Shown in pieces: positions 1-8,250 of a stretch of 43,381 nucleotides of DNA. A program made the translations under genes and the position numbers. Location of the stretch: the NCBI GenBank assembly GCA_902537395.1, contig CACBBE010000006.1, positions 1 to 43,381 on the forward strand. Reading direction: 5' to 3'. The stretch comes from an uncultured Synechococcaceae cyanobacterium (GTDB taxonomy: Bacteria > Cyanobacteriota > Cyanobacteriia > PCC-6307 > Cyanobiaceae). The stretch's first letter is position 1. Each line of letters opens with the position of its first letter. The notes under the pieces are model-generated. The model worked only from the letters and a program-made list of their open reading frames with translations, was not told where the DNA came from and searched no databases.

Positions 1-1
1 G

Positions 2-361
2 TTAACTAGACCAAGAGTTAGTAAAGAATACAAAGAATGGGTAACTAGACAATACGAATATAATTTAGATTCATCCCTAACTAATGAGGAGTTTGTCTAT
101 AAAGAACTTGATGAGAAAATAATGTTGGGATTAAGACTCAAAGAGGGCGTAGATATCAAAGAGGTCTTTAGAGAACAAAACTGGGGAAATAAAAAATTTG
201 AGAGCAACCTCAGTAAATTACTCGAAGAATGGGAAAGGTTCCTTGAAAGTGGACTATTAGTGAGAAAGGGGAATAGATTCTTTTTAAGTGAGCCTAATGG
301 GATGGAACTAAGCAATCAAGTTCTTGTTTCTATGTTTAAGTGGTGGGATGACATTAATTAA
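2..361 (+). CDS. hemW: HemW/HemN-like radical SAM protein, C-terminal part (cut by window edge)
   Basis: The frame is open from base 2 to a TAA at 359-361 and gives 119 residues, so the 5' part lies outside the window. The visible part is the C-terminal region of the HemN/HemW family: the segment around residues 38-50 reads KIMLGLRLKEGVD, matching the conserved MxGLRxxxGV block after the radical SAM barrel. It is followed by a winged-helix-like stretch with LLEEWERFLESGLLV. The iron-sulfur CxxxCxxC motif is upstream and cannot be seen. Cyanobacteria often annotate this gene as oxygen-independent coproporphyrinogen III oxidase, but many such proteins are HemW-type heme chaperones, and the tail alone does not separate the two. 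The ATG at 122 is internal, not the true start. Confidence 0.82.
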   Translation, partial: LTRPRVSKEYKEWVTRQYEYNLDSSLTNEEFVYKELDEKIMLGLRLKEGVDIKEVFREQNWGNKKFESNLSKLLEEWERFLESGLLVRKGNRFFLSEPNGMELSNQVLVSMFKWWDDIN

Positions 362-494
362 GATTAACTATACCCTTTCGATCATAACCAAAATCATTGG
401 TACCACTCCTATTTAGGCGATTTTAAATAATTTTATAAACTGCTGCAAAAACTTCTTTAACAAAAGGTAAAGCAAATCTCTGGAATAAAATACA

Positions 495-537
495 TTGACA
501 TTCGATCTAACATATAGAGATAAAACTCTCTTTTTTT
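495..537 (+). promoter_or_regulatory. possible promoter and short leader hairpin of the small secreted protein gene
   Basis: A TTGACA hexamer lies at 495-500. The best downstream -10 candidate, GATAAA at 519-524, is weak (18-base spacing). AGAGA (516-520) can pair with TCTCT (527-531) around a 6-base loop, followed by a T run reaching the ATG at 538. The leader would be very short and no Shine-Dalgarno is visible. Suggestive only. Confidence 0.25.
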
Positions 538-771
538 ATGAGTAAATTATTCATACCTTTATTAGCAGCATTTGTTTTACCTACTGCTGTTAATGCTGAA
601 AGTCATTGGTTGATAATTCAAATTACTAAAGGAGGAGGATATAATTCACTTGAAAAAATTGAAATGGCTAGTGCAGAGGCCTGTGAAAAAGAAGGCAGAC
701 GTTGGGAGAACAGCCCAACTCAAGGATATAGAAGCGACAATAGAAGATTTCATTGCATTGTAGGTAAATAA
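538..771 (+). CDS. small secreted hypothetical protein
   Basis: I do not recognise this 77-residue protein as a named family. It has a convincing signal peptide: MSK, a hydrophobic core, then a VNA|ES site predicting cleavage after residue 20. The mature part is about 57 residues with two cysteines (Cys49 and Cys73) that could form one disulfide, and a basic, Trp/Tyr-containing middle (GRRW, QGYR). It is probably periplasmic or exported. It stands between the 3' end of the HemW-like gene and the convergent panB gene, with about 176 bases of AT-rich non-coding DNA upstream. The ATG follows directly on a T run. The clean signal peptide and good codon structure support a real gene; the function is unknown. 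Confidence 0.7.
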   Translation: MSKLFIPLLAAFVLPTAVNAESHWLIIQITKGGGYNSLEKIEMASAEACEKEGRRWENSPTQGYRSDNRRFHCIVGK

Positions 772-870
772 ATGAAACGCTTAATAGATATTTTATATCC
801 TTACAAACTATTGCAAATACTATATTCTTGGCGATTTTCTACTTATGACAAAATGTATGTGGTTAGTTAA
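772..870 (+). CDS. possible 32-residue peptide abutting the secreted protein gene
   Basis: An ATG begins on the base after the stop of the preceding gene and opens 32 codons ending at TAA 868-870, overlapping the panB 3' end by 8 bases. The peptide is basic and aromatic (five Tyr, one Trp, Leu/Ile-rich, no clear TM segment). The zero-base junction could allow coupled translation. Chance is also plausible because the DNA is AT-rich and the ORF is short. Confidence 0.2.
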   Translation: MKRLIDILYPYKLLQILYSWRFSTYDKMYVVS

Positions 871-1636
871 ATCTTTCAGAGTCTACCCATTCTTTTAATT
901 TATCCTTAAATAATTTTTTACCTTGGATGATTGGTTGGCAAAATGGTGGTTGATCATCATTGAGGCCTAACAAATCTGCAGTAACTCTTACTTGCCCATC
1001 GCAATAATTACCTGCACCGATACCTATTGTGGGAATAGATAAAGAATTTTGTATTTCTTTAGCCAGCAAATCAGGAATATGCTCAAGAACTATTGAAAAA
1101 CATCCTAATTTTTCAAGAATTGAAGCCTCTTTCTTGATTTTTTCTTGGCTTGCTAAGCTTTCTCCTTGTTTTCTTAATCCAATATTTAGATAGCTTTGTG
1201 GTGTAAGACCTATATGACCCATAACAGGAATTCCCATTCTTATTAATCTAGAAATAACTTTTTGTATTTCTGGTTCAGCTCCTTCCACTTTTACAGCTTT
1301 TGCATAAGTGCTCTGAATGATTTTCCCTGCATACTCAACAGCTTTATCCTCACCACATTGATAAGTCAGAAAAGGCATATCTGAGACGAGTAAAGGTTGT
1401 TCCTCAATTTTCTTCTTAAATCCTCTTGAAACAGCATTAGTATGATAAATTATATTTTCTAAAGTTAATGGTAATGTCGATTTGTATCCTAAGCAGACCA
1501 TTGCTAATGAATCTCCTACTAGTACAAGATCTACATTTGCTTGTTCTGCAATAGATCCTGAAATGGAGTCCCATGCAGTAAGCGCAATTATTTTGCGAGA
1601 ATTTTTTTTATAGTTAACTAGGTCTGAAGGTAACAT
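863..1636 (-). CDS. panB: 3-methyl-2-oxobutanoate hydroxymethyltransferase
   Basis: PanB transfers a hydroxymethyl group from 5,10-methylene-tetrahydrofolate to 2-oxoisovalerate to make ketopantoate, the first committed step to pantothenate and CoA. The 257 residues match the family's usual length (about 260). Visible motifs are the N-terminal barrel strand ALTAWDS, the metal-binding region LVLVGDSLAMV with the following LGY, VSDMPFLTYQ, VKVEGA, VMGHIGLTPQS, the IVLEHIP segment carrying the catalytic Glu, and the C-terminal IPTIGIGAGNYCDGQV. It starts with ATG at 1636 and is transcribed away from the SRP RNA gene, which begins 47 bases upstream on the other strand. No other pantothenate gene is present. 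Confidence 0.97.
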   Translation of the reverse strand: MLPSDLVNYKKNSRKIIALTAWDSISGSIAEQANVDLVLVGDSLAMVCLGYKSTLPLTLENIIYHTNAVSRGFKKKIEEQPLLVSDMPFLTYQCGEDKAVEYAGKIIQSTYAKAVKVEGAEPEIQKVISRLIRMGIPVMGHIGLTPQSYLNIGLRKQGESLASQEKIKKEASILEKLGCFSIVLEHIPDLLAKEIQNSLSIPTIGIGAGNYCDGQVRVTADLLGLNDDQPPFCQPIIQGKKLFKDKLKEWVDSERFN

Positions 1637-1671
1637 AATAAATTTATGTATCTTTTTTAATCAAGAATTGC

Positions 1672-1677
1672 TAGTAT
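1672..1677 (+). promoter_or_regulatory. -10 element of the SRP RNA gene
   Basis: TAGTAT lies six bases before the predicted 5' end of the SRP RNA at 1684, the spacing expected for a sigma-70 type -10 box. There is no convincing -35, which is common in this lineage. Position and short spacing are the only evidence. Confidence 0.45.
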
Positions 1678-1683
1678 GTTTTT

Positions 1684-1777
1684 GACTCGGCCTTTCGCGG
1701 TTTTAACGCCTAAACCTGGTCAGGACCGGAAGGTAGCAGCCACAAGGGATGCTTGAGGCAGGCGAGATAACCGAGTC
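1684..1777 (+). ncRNA. ffs: signal recognition particle RNA (4.5S type)
   Basis: The conserved SRP domain IV is plain on the plus strand: CAGG-ACC-GGAA-GGT-AGCAG around 1721-1739, with the GGAA tetraloop and the CAGG/AGCAG symmetric loop that bind Ffh. The ends pair exactly: GACTCGG at 1684-1690 with CCGAGTC at 1771-1777, closing a single long hairpin of about 94 nt, the normal size for a bacterial 4.5S RNA without an Alu domain. It lies between divergent panB and convergent ftsZ. Its protein partner Ffh is encoded at 28358-29782 in the same window. Confidence 0.95.
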
Positions 1778-1797
1778 ACTCTATTTTACCTTTTAAC

Positions 1798-2907
1798 CTA
1801 TATCTTTTTATTTTGCCTTAATCTCAAAAACTCAGGAATACTGGCTCCAGATTCTTTATTGTCTGAAAAATTATATAAGGGTTGATTAGATAATCTGTTT
1901 TTTATTCTTTGTTGGTTTAATGGTTGGGTTGTTTCAAATCCTGTGGCAATTACAGTAACTTGTATCTCCCCTTCCATTGCCTCATCTACCACTGCACCAA
2001 CAATAATATTCGCTTCTTGATCAACAACATCATAAATAATTTCAGATGCAGAGGTCATGTCTTCTAAAGTCATGTCTTTGCCACCAGTAATATTTATAAC
2101 GCAGCCTTTAGCCCCATCAATTCTAGCTGCTTCTAACAAAGGACTATTCATTGCTGCCTGTGCTGCCTCTATAGCTCTGGATCTTCCTGAACCTATACCT
2201 ATTCCGAGGAGCGCAGTGCCAGCTTCCGTCATAACTGATCTTACGTCTGCAAAATCAACATTAACTAATCCTGGGCAAGTAATTATGTCACTTATACCTT
2301 TTACTCCCATCCTTAGAACATCATCAGCATTCCTAAATGCTTCTTGAAGAGGAGCTCCTGCTATAACCTCTTTTAATCGGTCATTTGGAATAACTATTAG
2401 AGTATCAACGTTTTCAGCTAGTCTTGCGATCCCCTCCTCTGCTTGCCGCATTCTTCTTTTGCCTTCAAAAGAAAATGGTTTGGTTACTATGCCTACTGTT
2501 AGAGCCCCACTTTGTTTGGCTACTTCTGCAACAACTGGAGCTGCACCTGTACCAGTTCCTCCACCCATTCCCGCGGCTATAAAAACTAGATCAGATCCCT
2601 CTAGAGCTTGTTGAAGCTCTTCTTTGGATTCTTCGGCTGCTTTTTGCCCAATACTTGGATTCCCACCTGCACCTAATCCTCTAGTGAGGTTTTGTCCAAG
2701 TTGAACCCTACTATCTGCAGAAGATTGAAGTAGGGCTTGTGCATCTGTATTGAGAACTCTAAATGAAACACCTTCTAAATCACTATTTATCATTCTATTA
2801 ACTGCATTACTGCCACCACCACCTACACCAATAACTTCTATTTTGGCATTTTGGCTTGGAAGGATTTCTCTCGATTGATCAAAGTTTGGATTGTTACCGA
2901 AGCTCAT
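1798..2907 (-). CDS. ftsZ: cell division protein FtsZ
   Basis: FtsZ is the tubulin-like GTPase that polymerises into the cytokinetic ring. The 369 residues contain [14 protein letters not shown] near residue 27, the tubulin signature [10 protein letters not shown] near 115, and the T7-loop region GVNVDFADV-like ([13 protein letters not shown]) near 214, which supplies the catalytic aspartate. A short variable linker leads to the C-terminal peptide [11 protein letters not shown], the docking site for membrane tethers; in cyanobacteria ZipN/Ftn2 is such a partner and is encoded at 26205-28310. The start is ATG 2907. The 180-base gap to the ftsQ-like gene holds an inverted repeat (2945-2963) and probably ftsZ's own promoter. 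Confidence 0.98.
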   Translation of the reverse strand: MSFGNNPNFDQSREILPSQNAKIEVIGVGGGGSNAVNRMINSDLEGVSFRVLNTDAQALLQSSADSRVQLGQNLTRGLGAGGNPSIGQKAAEESKEELQQALEGSDLVFIAAGMGGGTGTGAAPVVAEVAKQSGALTVGIVTKPFSFEGKRRMRQAEEGIARLAENVDTLIVIPNDRLKEVIAGAPLQEAFRNADDVLRMGVKGISDIITCPGLVNVDFADVRSVMTEAGTALLGIGIGSGRSRAIEAAQAAMNSPLLEAARIDGAKGCVINITGGKDMTLEDMTSASEIIYDVVDQEANIIVGAVVDEAMEGEIQVTVIATGFETTQPLNQQRIKNRLSNQPLYNFSDNKESGASIPEFLRLRQNKKI

Positions 2908-2944
2908 CTCTTAATAAGAATCTATTAATAGTATTGGGTGCATT

Positions 2945-2963
2945 ATGAGCTTACTGCGCTCAT
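2945..2963. promoter_or_regulatory. inverted repeat upstream of ftsZ
   Basis: ATGAGC (2945-2950) and GCTCAT (2958-2963) form a perfect 6-bp dyad around 7 bases, 38-56 bases upstream of the ftsZ start on its coding side. It could be a leader hairpin or an operator-like site. No T run follows in the ftsZ direction, so a terminator is unlikely. Confidence 0.35.
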
Positions 2964-3087
2964 CTGTAGGAATTTGTTGAGGAAAATCCCAAAAATATTT
3001 ATTTGTTAAATATTTCGTTTTGAATGCAAAACCCATATCAACACTACAGTAATTAAAAAAAAATTACTCAAAATCCCTTTTTAAATA

Positions 3088-3813
3088 TTAGGGTTTGAAC
3101 ACTTTTATTTTTGGTTTATCTGGATTAGTAAGATCAATACTATCTATTTTTTTTGAAAAGCTACTTTTCTTAAACTCATTTTTAAGATTATTGATTATTT
3201 GTAATTGATAGTTGATTAAATTTGGCCTTAATCCTAAGAATATTGTGTTTAAATCTTTTTCCTCAATAGTTAGAAAACCATCGTATGAAAAAGATATTTT
3301 AACTATCTCTAATTCATAATTTTCTATAGCAATAAAAATTTCAGATAATATTTTTTTAAATTTTTCTTTCCATCCAAAGACTTGTATTGTAAGTTTATTA
3401 AAATTTTTTTCATCCACATTTTGTTTATTTATAAAAATTCCATCTTTATCAATGAAGCCTAATATTTTTTCATTGTTTAATATTCTCTCACCGTAAGCTA
3501 TTGGAATTCTTGAATTAATATGAACTTTCAAACCAAAAGGAAATAATTCTCTGTTTACCGAAACATTCTTGAGGGATAAATTTTGTTTTAACTCTTTTTC
3601 TAACAAATTTGTTTTAATAAAAATTAATCGGATAGGAAAATTTAAAGATGAATTTTTTACCACATCATTCTGCGAAAATAATTCACTACCAGAAATCCTA
3701 ATGTCCTGAAGATCAACTTTTTTGAAAGTTTTTATGCTTAATAAGCTTGTTAAGAATAAAAATGGAATTAGAAAAAAAAAGCTTCTATTTTTGATTCCTT
3801 TTTGGTTTTTCAC
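3088..3813 (-). CDS. ftsQ: FtsQ-like cell division protein (POTRA/FtsQ)
   Basis: The 241-residue protein has a short basic cytoplasmic start, one membrane span at about residues 11-30 (FFFLIPFLFLTSLL) and a periplasmic part starting VDLQDIRISGSELFSQNDVV, the typical beta-strand-turn pattern of a POTRA domain, followed by KNVSVNRELFPFGLKVHI as in FtsQ/DivIB. FtsQ bridges early and late divisome proteins. The start is GTG at 3813, whose last two bases overlap the TGA of the preceding gene (GTGA overlap), so translation is probably coupled. Its position between ddl and ftsZ is the classic division/envelope cluster order. FtsQ sequences are poorly conserved; context and topology carry the call. 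Confidence 0.85.
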   Translation of the reverse strand: MKNQKGIKNRSFFFLIPFLFLTSLLSIKTFKKVDLQDIRISGSELFSQNDVVKNSSLNFPIRLIFIKTNLLEKELKQNLSLKNVSVNRELFPFGLKVHINSRIPIAYGERILNNEKILGFIDKDGIFINKQNVDEKNFNKLTIQVFGWKEKFKKILSEIFIAIENYELEIVKISFSYDGFLTIEEKDLNTIFLGLRPNLINYQLQIINNLKNEFKKSSFSKKIDSIDLTNPDKPKIKVFKP

Positions 3814-4220
3814 AAATCACATCGAGCTTTTTCCATCAGTTGGTCCATCCATTCTCTCGCTTGCTCTGCATCTGAAAATGGTACATCCATCTCTTTCCCA
3901 TCCCCAACTAATCTCAACCTGCACTTACCTTGAGATTCACTTGTTAGAGGAGCTTCTCCCGAAGTTAGTGCCATTAATTCAACTAATTCCAGTTTCTTGA
4001 TTTTAAAACAATCTTTTTCTTCAAATTTACCAGCTTCAAATAAGCTCCACTTTAACTCACCATCTTTTAAGGAAGCTGCACCTGAACTGTCTAACTTGCA
4101 CAGTTCAGAATCACTCGCCCAACTTCTAAAAAGATTTTGCCTTCTTCTTTCTAACCATCCAAGTGCAGTTAATAAAATGAAAATTAAAAGTAATGGTAAC
4201 CAAAGTAGTCCATGCAACAT
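3810..4220 (-). CDS. one-TM hypothetical protein between ddl and ftsQ
   Basis: I do not recognise a named family. The 136 residues begin with a membrane span (residues 4-22, LLWLPLLLIFILLTALG), then a basic WLERRRQNLFRSW juxtamembrane stretch, then a soluble domain rich in Glu/Lys with two Cys pairs' worth of single cysteines (CKLD, DCFKIKKLELVEL, GKCRLRL, ARCDL). The pattern KCRLRLVGDGKEMDVPFSD then EQAREWMDQL looks like a PH-like or small beta domain ending in a helix, but that is a guess. It starts 10 bases after ddl and overlaps ftsQ by 4 bases, so it sits inside the division operon and may be an envelope or divisome accessory protein. Confidence 0.8.
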   Translation of the reverse strand: MLHGLLWLPLLLIFILLTALGWLERRRQNLFRSWASDSELCKLDSSGAASLKDGELKWSLFEAGKFEEKDCFKIKKLELVELMALTSGEAPLTSESQGKCRLRLVGDGKEMDVPFSDAEQAREWMDQLMEKARCDL

Positions 4221-4230
4221 TTGATCTAAA

Positions 4231-5298
4231 TTACAAATCTAAAGATATATCTACCAGTTTAGCCACAAGTTGTTCAATTTTTAAACCTGAAGCTTCCCAA
4301 AGCATTGGAAACATACTGTTTTTTGTAAAACCAGGAATTGTATTTATTTCATTTAGCAAAATTTTATTTGAAGATTTTTCTAAAAAGAAATCTACTCTTG
4401 CAAAACCGAAAATATTTAGTGCTCTACAACTTTTAATAGCAATTTCTTTGATTTCTTTTGTGATTTTAGAATCTATTTCGGCTGGGATAATTATTTTATT
4501 ATTTGAGTGATATTTTGAATCGTAATCATACCAATCACTCTCGTAATTTACCTCGCCTATCTCAGAGGTTAAGAGTTTTGAATTCCCAATTATTCCGCAT
4601 TCAATCTCCCTTACCTCTAAACCTTCTTCTATTAATATTCTTGGATCTATTCCCCGAGCCTTTTCTAATGCTTGTAATATTTCTGATTCATTTTTGACTT
4701 TGGAGATGCCAAGAGATGATCCGGAGTTCGATGGTTTAACAAAAACAGGAAATTTTAATTTTTTTAAAATTTCATTAATTATTTTATTTTTTACTTTCTT
4801 ATCGTTGAAATCTTCATTTTGGAAAACTAGATAATTAACTTGTGGAAGTTTGAGATTTGAGAAAATTGTTTTCATCAATATTTTATCCATTCCAAGTGCA
4901 GAGCCAATAATTCCACATCCGACTAAAGGTTTTTTTGTAAATCTAAGTAAGCCATGAATTGATCCGTCTTCACCATTAAATCCATGTAAAAGAGGAAACC
5001 AAACATCAACATTTTGAAATTCAATTCCGTCAAGGAAATTAATTTTTTTCTGATTAAAAATTTCTTGTTTATTTGTTTTATTGTTTTCAATTTCACCAAT
5101 AAGTATTTTTTCTGAGATATGACTATCAAGCCAATCTCCATATTTGTTAATGTAAAAGGTTTTAACTGTATAGCGTTCTTTGTTTATTTTTGAATTAAAT
5201 GCTTGAAAAACTGTTTGTGCAGAGGATATCGATATTTCATGCTCATTGGAATTCCCACCAAATATTAAGCCAATACATTTTTTTTGCCCCCCTATCAT
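4231..5298 (-). CDS. ddl: D-alanine--D-alanine ligase
   Basis: Ddl joins two D-alanines with ATP to make the peptidoglycan dipeptide. In 355 residues the ATP-grasp layout is clear: N-terminal FGGNSNEHEISISSA, PLLHGFNGEDGSIHGLL near residue 100, VGCGIIGSALGMDKILMK, the ATP-binding PVFVKPSNSGSSLGISKV near 190, FARVDFFLE, and the C-terminal metal-binding LLNEINTIPGFT. Length fits the longer cyanobacterial Ddl form. It is followed 10 bases on by the one-TM protein gene and then ftsQ, and preceded by miaB 13 bases upstream, so all may be co-transcribed leftwards. Confidence 0.97.
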   Translation of the reverse strand: MIGGQKKCIGLIFGGNSNEHEISISSAQTVFQAFNSKINKERYTVKTFYINKYGDWLDSHISEKILIGEIENNKTNKQEIFNQKKINFLDGIEFQNVDVWFPLLHGFNGEDGSIHGLLRFTKKPLVGCGIIGSALGMDKILMKTIFSNLKLPQVNYLVFQNEDFNDKKVKNKIINEILKKLKFPVFVKPSNSGSSLGISKVKNESEILQALEKARGIDPRILIEEGLEVREIECGIIGNSKLLTSEIGEVNYESDWYDYDSKYHSNNKIIIPAEIDSKITKEIKEIAIKSCRALNIFGFARVDFFLEKSSNKILLNEINTIPGFTKNSMFPMLWEASGLKIEQLVAKLVDISLDL

Positions 5299-5311
5299 TT
5301 AAAAAAGATTA

Positions 5312-6703
5312 TTAATAAAGTTTGCCTGTTAAAGAAAAAGGTCTTGCTTCATTTATTTTGACATCTATCTCATCTCCCAATGAAAAATTAAAATGAATGT
5401 TTTTGGGAATCTCTACGAAAGTTAATCTATTTGTTCTAGTTCTACCCATAATTTGCGAGGAATTTTTTGGATTTAAACCTTCAATTAAAACGCTTTCAAT
5501 ATTGTTGATGTATCTTTGATTTCTGGTCCTAGCAGTTTTTTCGACTAAATCATTAATTTCTTGTAATCTAGCTTTTTTTACCACTTCAGAAAGTTGATTC
5601 GACCAAACAGCTGCAGGCGTATTTGGTCTTGGAGAATATGCTGCCGTATTTACTTGATCAAAACCAATTTCTGATATTAGTTTTAATGTATCTTGATATT
5701 GTTGTTCGGTTTCTCCTGGGAAAGCAACTATTGCGTCAGCAGTGATTGATGCATCTGGCATTAATGACCTTATATTATCGATAATATTTTTGTACTTTTT
5801 AATAGAATATCCTCTTGACATTTGTTTCAAGATTTCATCATTTCCACTTTGGAAGGGAATATGGAAATGTTCACAAACTTTATCAAGTTCATAACAAGCT
5901 TTAATCAACCTTTTTGAAAAATATCTTGGATGACTAGTAGCAAATCTTATTCTGCGAATTCCTTTAACATCATGAATATAATATAAAAGATCAGTTAGAG
6001 TATTTTCCTTTCTCCCCTCTTTTGTAGTTCCTGGAAGGTCTCTACCATAAGCATCAATATTTTGACCTAAAAGAGTAATTTCTTTAAAATTATCATCAGC
6101 TAATTTTTGGATCTCACTTTTTATCGAAATTGGATATCTTGATTGCTCTTTTCCTCTTACAGAGGGGACTACACAATATGAACATCTTTCATTACATCCA
6201 TAAATGATATTAACCCATCCACAAATTGAGCTTTCTCTTCTGGCACTCGTTATGTCTTCAGAAATGAAGGTTTCTTCTGTGGCAGCAACTTGATTTCCTA
6301 AATCAACTTTCCCCAGAAGATTCTCAAGATTATTAACGTGTTGAGGCCCCATAACAAGATCAAGTTCTGGGACTCTTCTTAATAAGGACTCTCCTTCTTG
6401 CTGCGCAAGACAACCTGCTACAACAAGTTTTAAGTTTGGTGTTTTATGCTTTCTTTTTGCTTGTTTTCCTAGAAAGCTATAAACTTTTTGCTCCGCATTA
6501 TCTCTGATTGTGCAAGTATTGTACAAGACCAAATCGGCATTTAATTCATTATCTGCTCTGGTATATCCCATCTTTTCTAATGTTCCAGCCATTCTTTCAG
6601 AATCAGCCTTGTTCATTTGGCATCCAAATGTGGTTATCCAATAACTGCCAGTAGTTGAATTCTTTTGAGATTTTTTTTCGTCTGATTTTGTTTTTGTTAG
6701 CAC
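5312..6703 (-). CDS. miaB: tRNA-2-methylthio-N6-isopentenyladenosine synthase
   Basis: MiaB is a radical SAM methylthiotransferase acting on i6A37 of tRNAs reading UNN codons. All parts are present in 463 residues: the N-terminal domain with its three cluster cysteines ([26 protein letters not shown]), the radical SAM cysteines in [16 protein letters not shown], and the C-terminal TRAM domain ending [12 protein letters not shown]...GDEIDVKI. The start is GTG at 6703. It is divergent from nothing: tRNA-His lies 73 bases upstream on the same strand. It may lead the ddl-ftsQ transcript, since only 13 bases separate it from ddl. Confidence 0.97.
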   Translation of the reverse strand: MLTKTKSDEKKSQKNSTTGSYWITTFGCQMNKADSERMAGTLEKMGYTRADNELNADLVLYNTCTIRDNAEQKVYSFLGKQAKRKHKTPNLKLVVAGCLAQQEGESLLRRVPELDLVMGPQHVNNLENLLGKVDLGNQVAATEETFISEDITSARRESSICGWVNIIYGCNERCSYCVVPSVRGKEQSRYPISIKSEIQKLADDNFKEITLLGQNIDAYGRDLPGTTKEGRKENTLTDLLYYIHDVKGIRRIRFATSHPRYFSKRLIKACYELDKVCEHFHIPFQSGNDEILKQMSRGYSIKKYKNIIDNIRSLMPDASITADAIVAFPGETEQQYQDTLKLISEIGFDQVNTAAYSPRPNTPAAVWSNQLSEVVKKARLQEINDLVEKTARTRNQRYINNIESVLIEGLNPKNSSQIMGRTRTNRLTFVEIPKNIHFNFSLGDEIDVKINEARPFSLTGKLY

Positions 6704-6775
6704 TTTGCTAGGAAATTTTTATGATTCTTTAATTCAAAATTACAAGTTAAATAATTTTGCTGCAATATTTTTGAG

Positions 6776-6849
6776 GGCGAGCGAGGGGATTCGAACCCCC
6801 GAATAGCGGCGCCACAAGCCGCTGCCTTAACCACTTGGCGACGCCCGCC
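6776..6849 (-). tRNA. trnH: tRNA-His (anticodon GTG)
   Basis: Read on the minus strand the cloverleaf is complete: acceptor GCGGGCG/CGCTCGC with the extra 5' G(-1) facing C73, the His identity pair; anticodon stem GCGGC/GCCGC with loop TTGTGGC giving anticodon GUG; and a T arm GGGGGTTCGAATCCCCT. The 3' CCA is not encoded (CCT follows). It lies upstream of miaB on the same strand and diverges from the amidohydrolase gene at 6977. Confidence 0.96.
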
Positions 6850-6976
6850 TCACATTTATAAATTTAACAACTCAAGGGTAATTTTTCATAGTTATTTTTA
6901 TCTTTTAGCGAAATTTGAATTATTTCTAATTCAGCAAAGTTTTCTTATGATTTAAAATGAAAGAAAATTTAAAAAT

Positions 6977-8212
6977 TTGAGAAATTCCAACACAGCTGAG
7001 GTTCTTATTCCCAGAAGCCTTTGTTTAATAGAAGATATAGATAACCTTATTATCGATGTTGAGGATTTATGTTCAGTTTCCATTCGTTGGGAGGATGGAT
7101 TTGTTTCTGAGTTAAAGCCTTTAAAACATAAAATTACAAAACCAAAAAATATTTTATTCCCAAGATTTGTTGAAACGCATTCGCATTTTGATAAATCTTT
7201 TACATGGGCAGACTTCCCTAATCTGGAATCAAATTATGGAGGAGCATTGTCAGTAAATCTTGAAGAACATAAAACTAGAACTACAGATAAGGTTCTTAAA
7301 AGAGTTGAGAAATCATTAAAACTTGCTATAAAAAATGGATACCGAGCAATTAGAAGTCATATTGATACATACAAAGGTCAATCTATTGATATTTGGATTG
7401 AACTTTTTAAATTACAAAAAAAATTTTCATCTGAGTTGACTTTACAATATGTTGCTCTAGCTCCATTGGAATTCTGGGATACAACTGATGGAGAAGATTT
7501 GGCAAAAATATTTTCCTCTAATGGAGGCATTTTAGGAGGTGTTATTGTACCCCCTTTCAATAAAAAAAATACAAGCAAATTTTTATCAAAGATGCTTCTT
7601 CTTGCGAGTAAATATAAATTAGAAATTGATTTACATATAGATGAATCAATTATTGAACCTGGAGCAGGAATAAAAGTTCTATTAGAAACAATCGAAAATT
7701 TAAAAATTAATAGTATTCCGATCACTTGTAGTCATTTGAGCAGTCTTATTTCTTTAAGTAATAGAGAGATTTTAAATTTAGGAGAAAAAATGGCTGAGAA
7801 AAATATTAAGGTTATTGCTTTACCCCTAACAAATTTTTGGCTGCTTAATCGAAGTAATAAAACTACTTCATTACAAAGACCAGTTGCCCCAATAAAGCAA
7901 TTACAAAAATCGCATGTGGATGTATCTCTTGGTAGTGATAATGTTCAAGACCCTTGGTACCCATTTGGTAATTTTGACCCTTTTTATATGTTGTCTTGCT
8001 CGATGCCTATGCTTCAACTAAATCCCTGGGAGAGAATGACTCTATCTTCTATTTTTTTAGCTCCAAGCAGATTATTAAATTTAAAATGGGATGGTTTAAT
8101 TAAAAAAGGTTGTCCTGCTGATTTTGTCATTTTAGATGCACAAAGATGGGCAGATGTTTTTTCGGGCAATTTGAAGAGAAAAGTATTTATAAACGGCGAT
8201 TTATATTGCTAA
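6977..8212 (+). CDS. cytosine-deaminase-like amidohydrolase, substrate uncertain
   Basis: The 411 residues form an amidohydrolase-superfamily protein closest by eye to E. coli CodA. Metal ligands are present: H68 and H70 in THSHFDK, H220 in DLHIDES with the catalytic Glu223, H253 in CSHLSS, D321 in GSDNVQDPWYP. The CodA block FGHDDVFDPWYP is thus preserved in outline but reads LGSDNVQDPWYP, and the Gln of CodA that contacts cytosine (FPQEG) aligns with Leu164 (APLEF). The deaminated base may therefore not be cytosine. The start is TTG 6977: an in-frame TAA at 6953-6955 excludes anything longer, and the ATG at 6957 is out of frame. The FAD-linked oxidase gene follows 38 bases on. Confidence 0.9.
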   Translation: MRNSNTAEVLIPRSLCLIEDIDNLIIDVEDLCSVSIRWEDGFVSELKPLKHKITKPKNILFPRFVETHSHFDKSFTWADFPNLESNYGGALSVNLEEHKTRTTDKVLKRVEKSLKLAIKNGYRAIRSHIDTYKGQSIDIWIELFKLQKKFSSELTLQYVALAPLEFWDTTDGEDLAKIFSSNGGILGGVIVPPFNKKNTSKFLSKMLLLASKYKLEIDLHIDESIIEPGAGIKVLLETIENLKINSIPITCSHLSSLISLSNREILNLGEKMAEKNIKVIALPLTNFWLLNRSNKTTSLQRPVAPIKQLQKSHVDVSLGSDNVQDPWYPFGNFDPFYMLSCSMPMLQLNPWERMTLSSIFLAPSRLLNLKWDGLIKKGCPADFVILDAQRWADVFSGNLKRKVFINGDLYC

Positions 8213-8250
8213 TTAGCTAATTTATATATGTAGCATTAAAAATTTTATTA

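Noticed and set aside
423-503. Minus-strand frame upstream of the secreted protein gene giving FALPFVKEVFAAVYKII before a stop
   Set aside because: It looks peptide-like but has no start codon in its short open frame and no support beyond about 26 codons; possibly a remnant, more likely chance.
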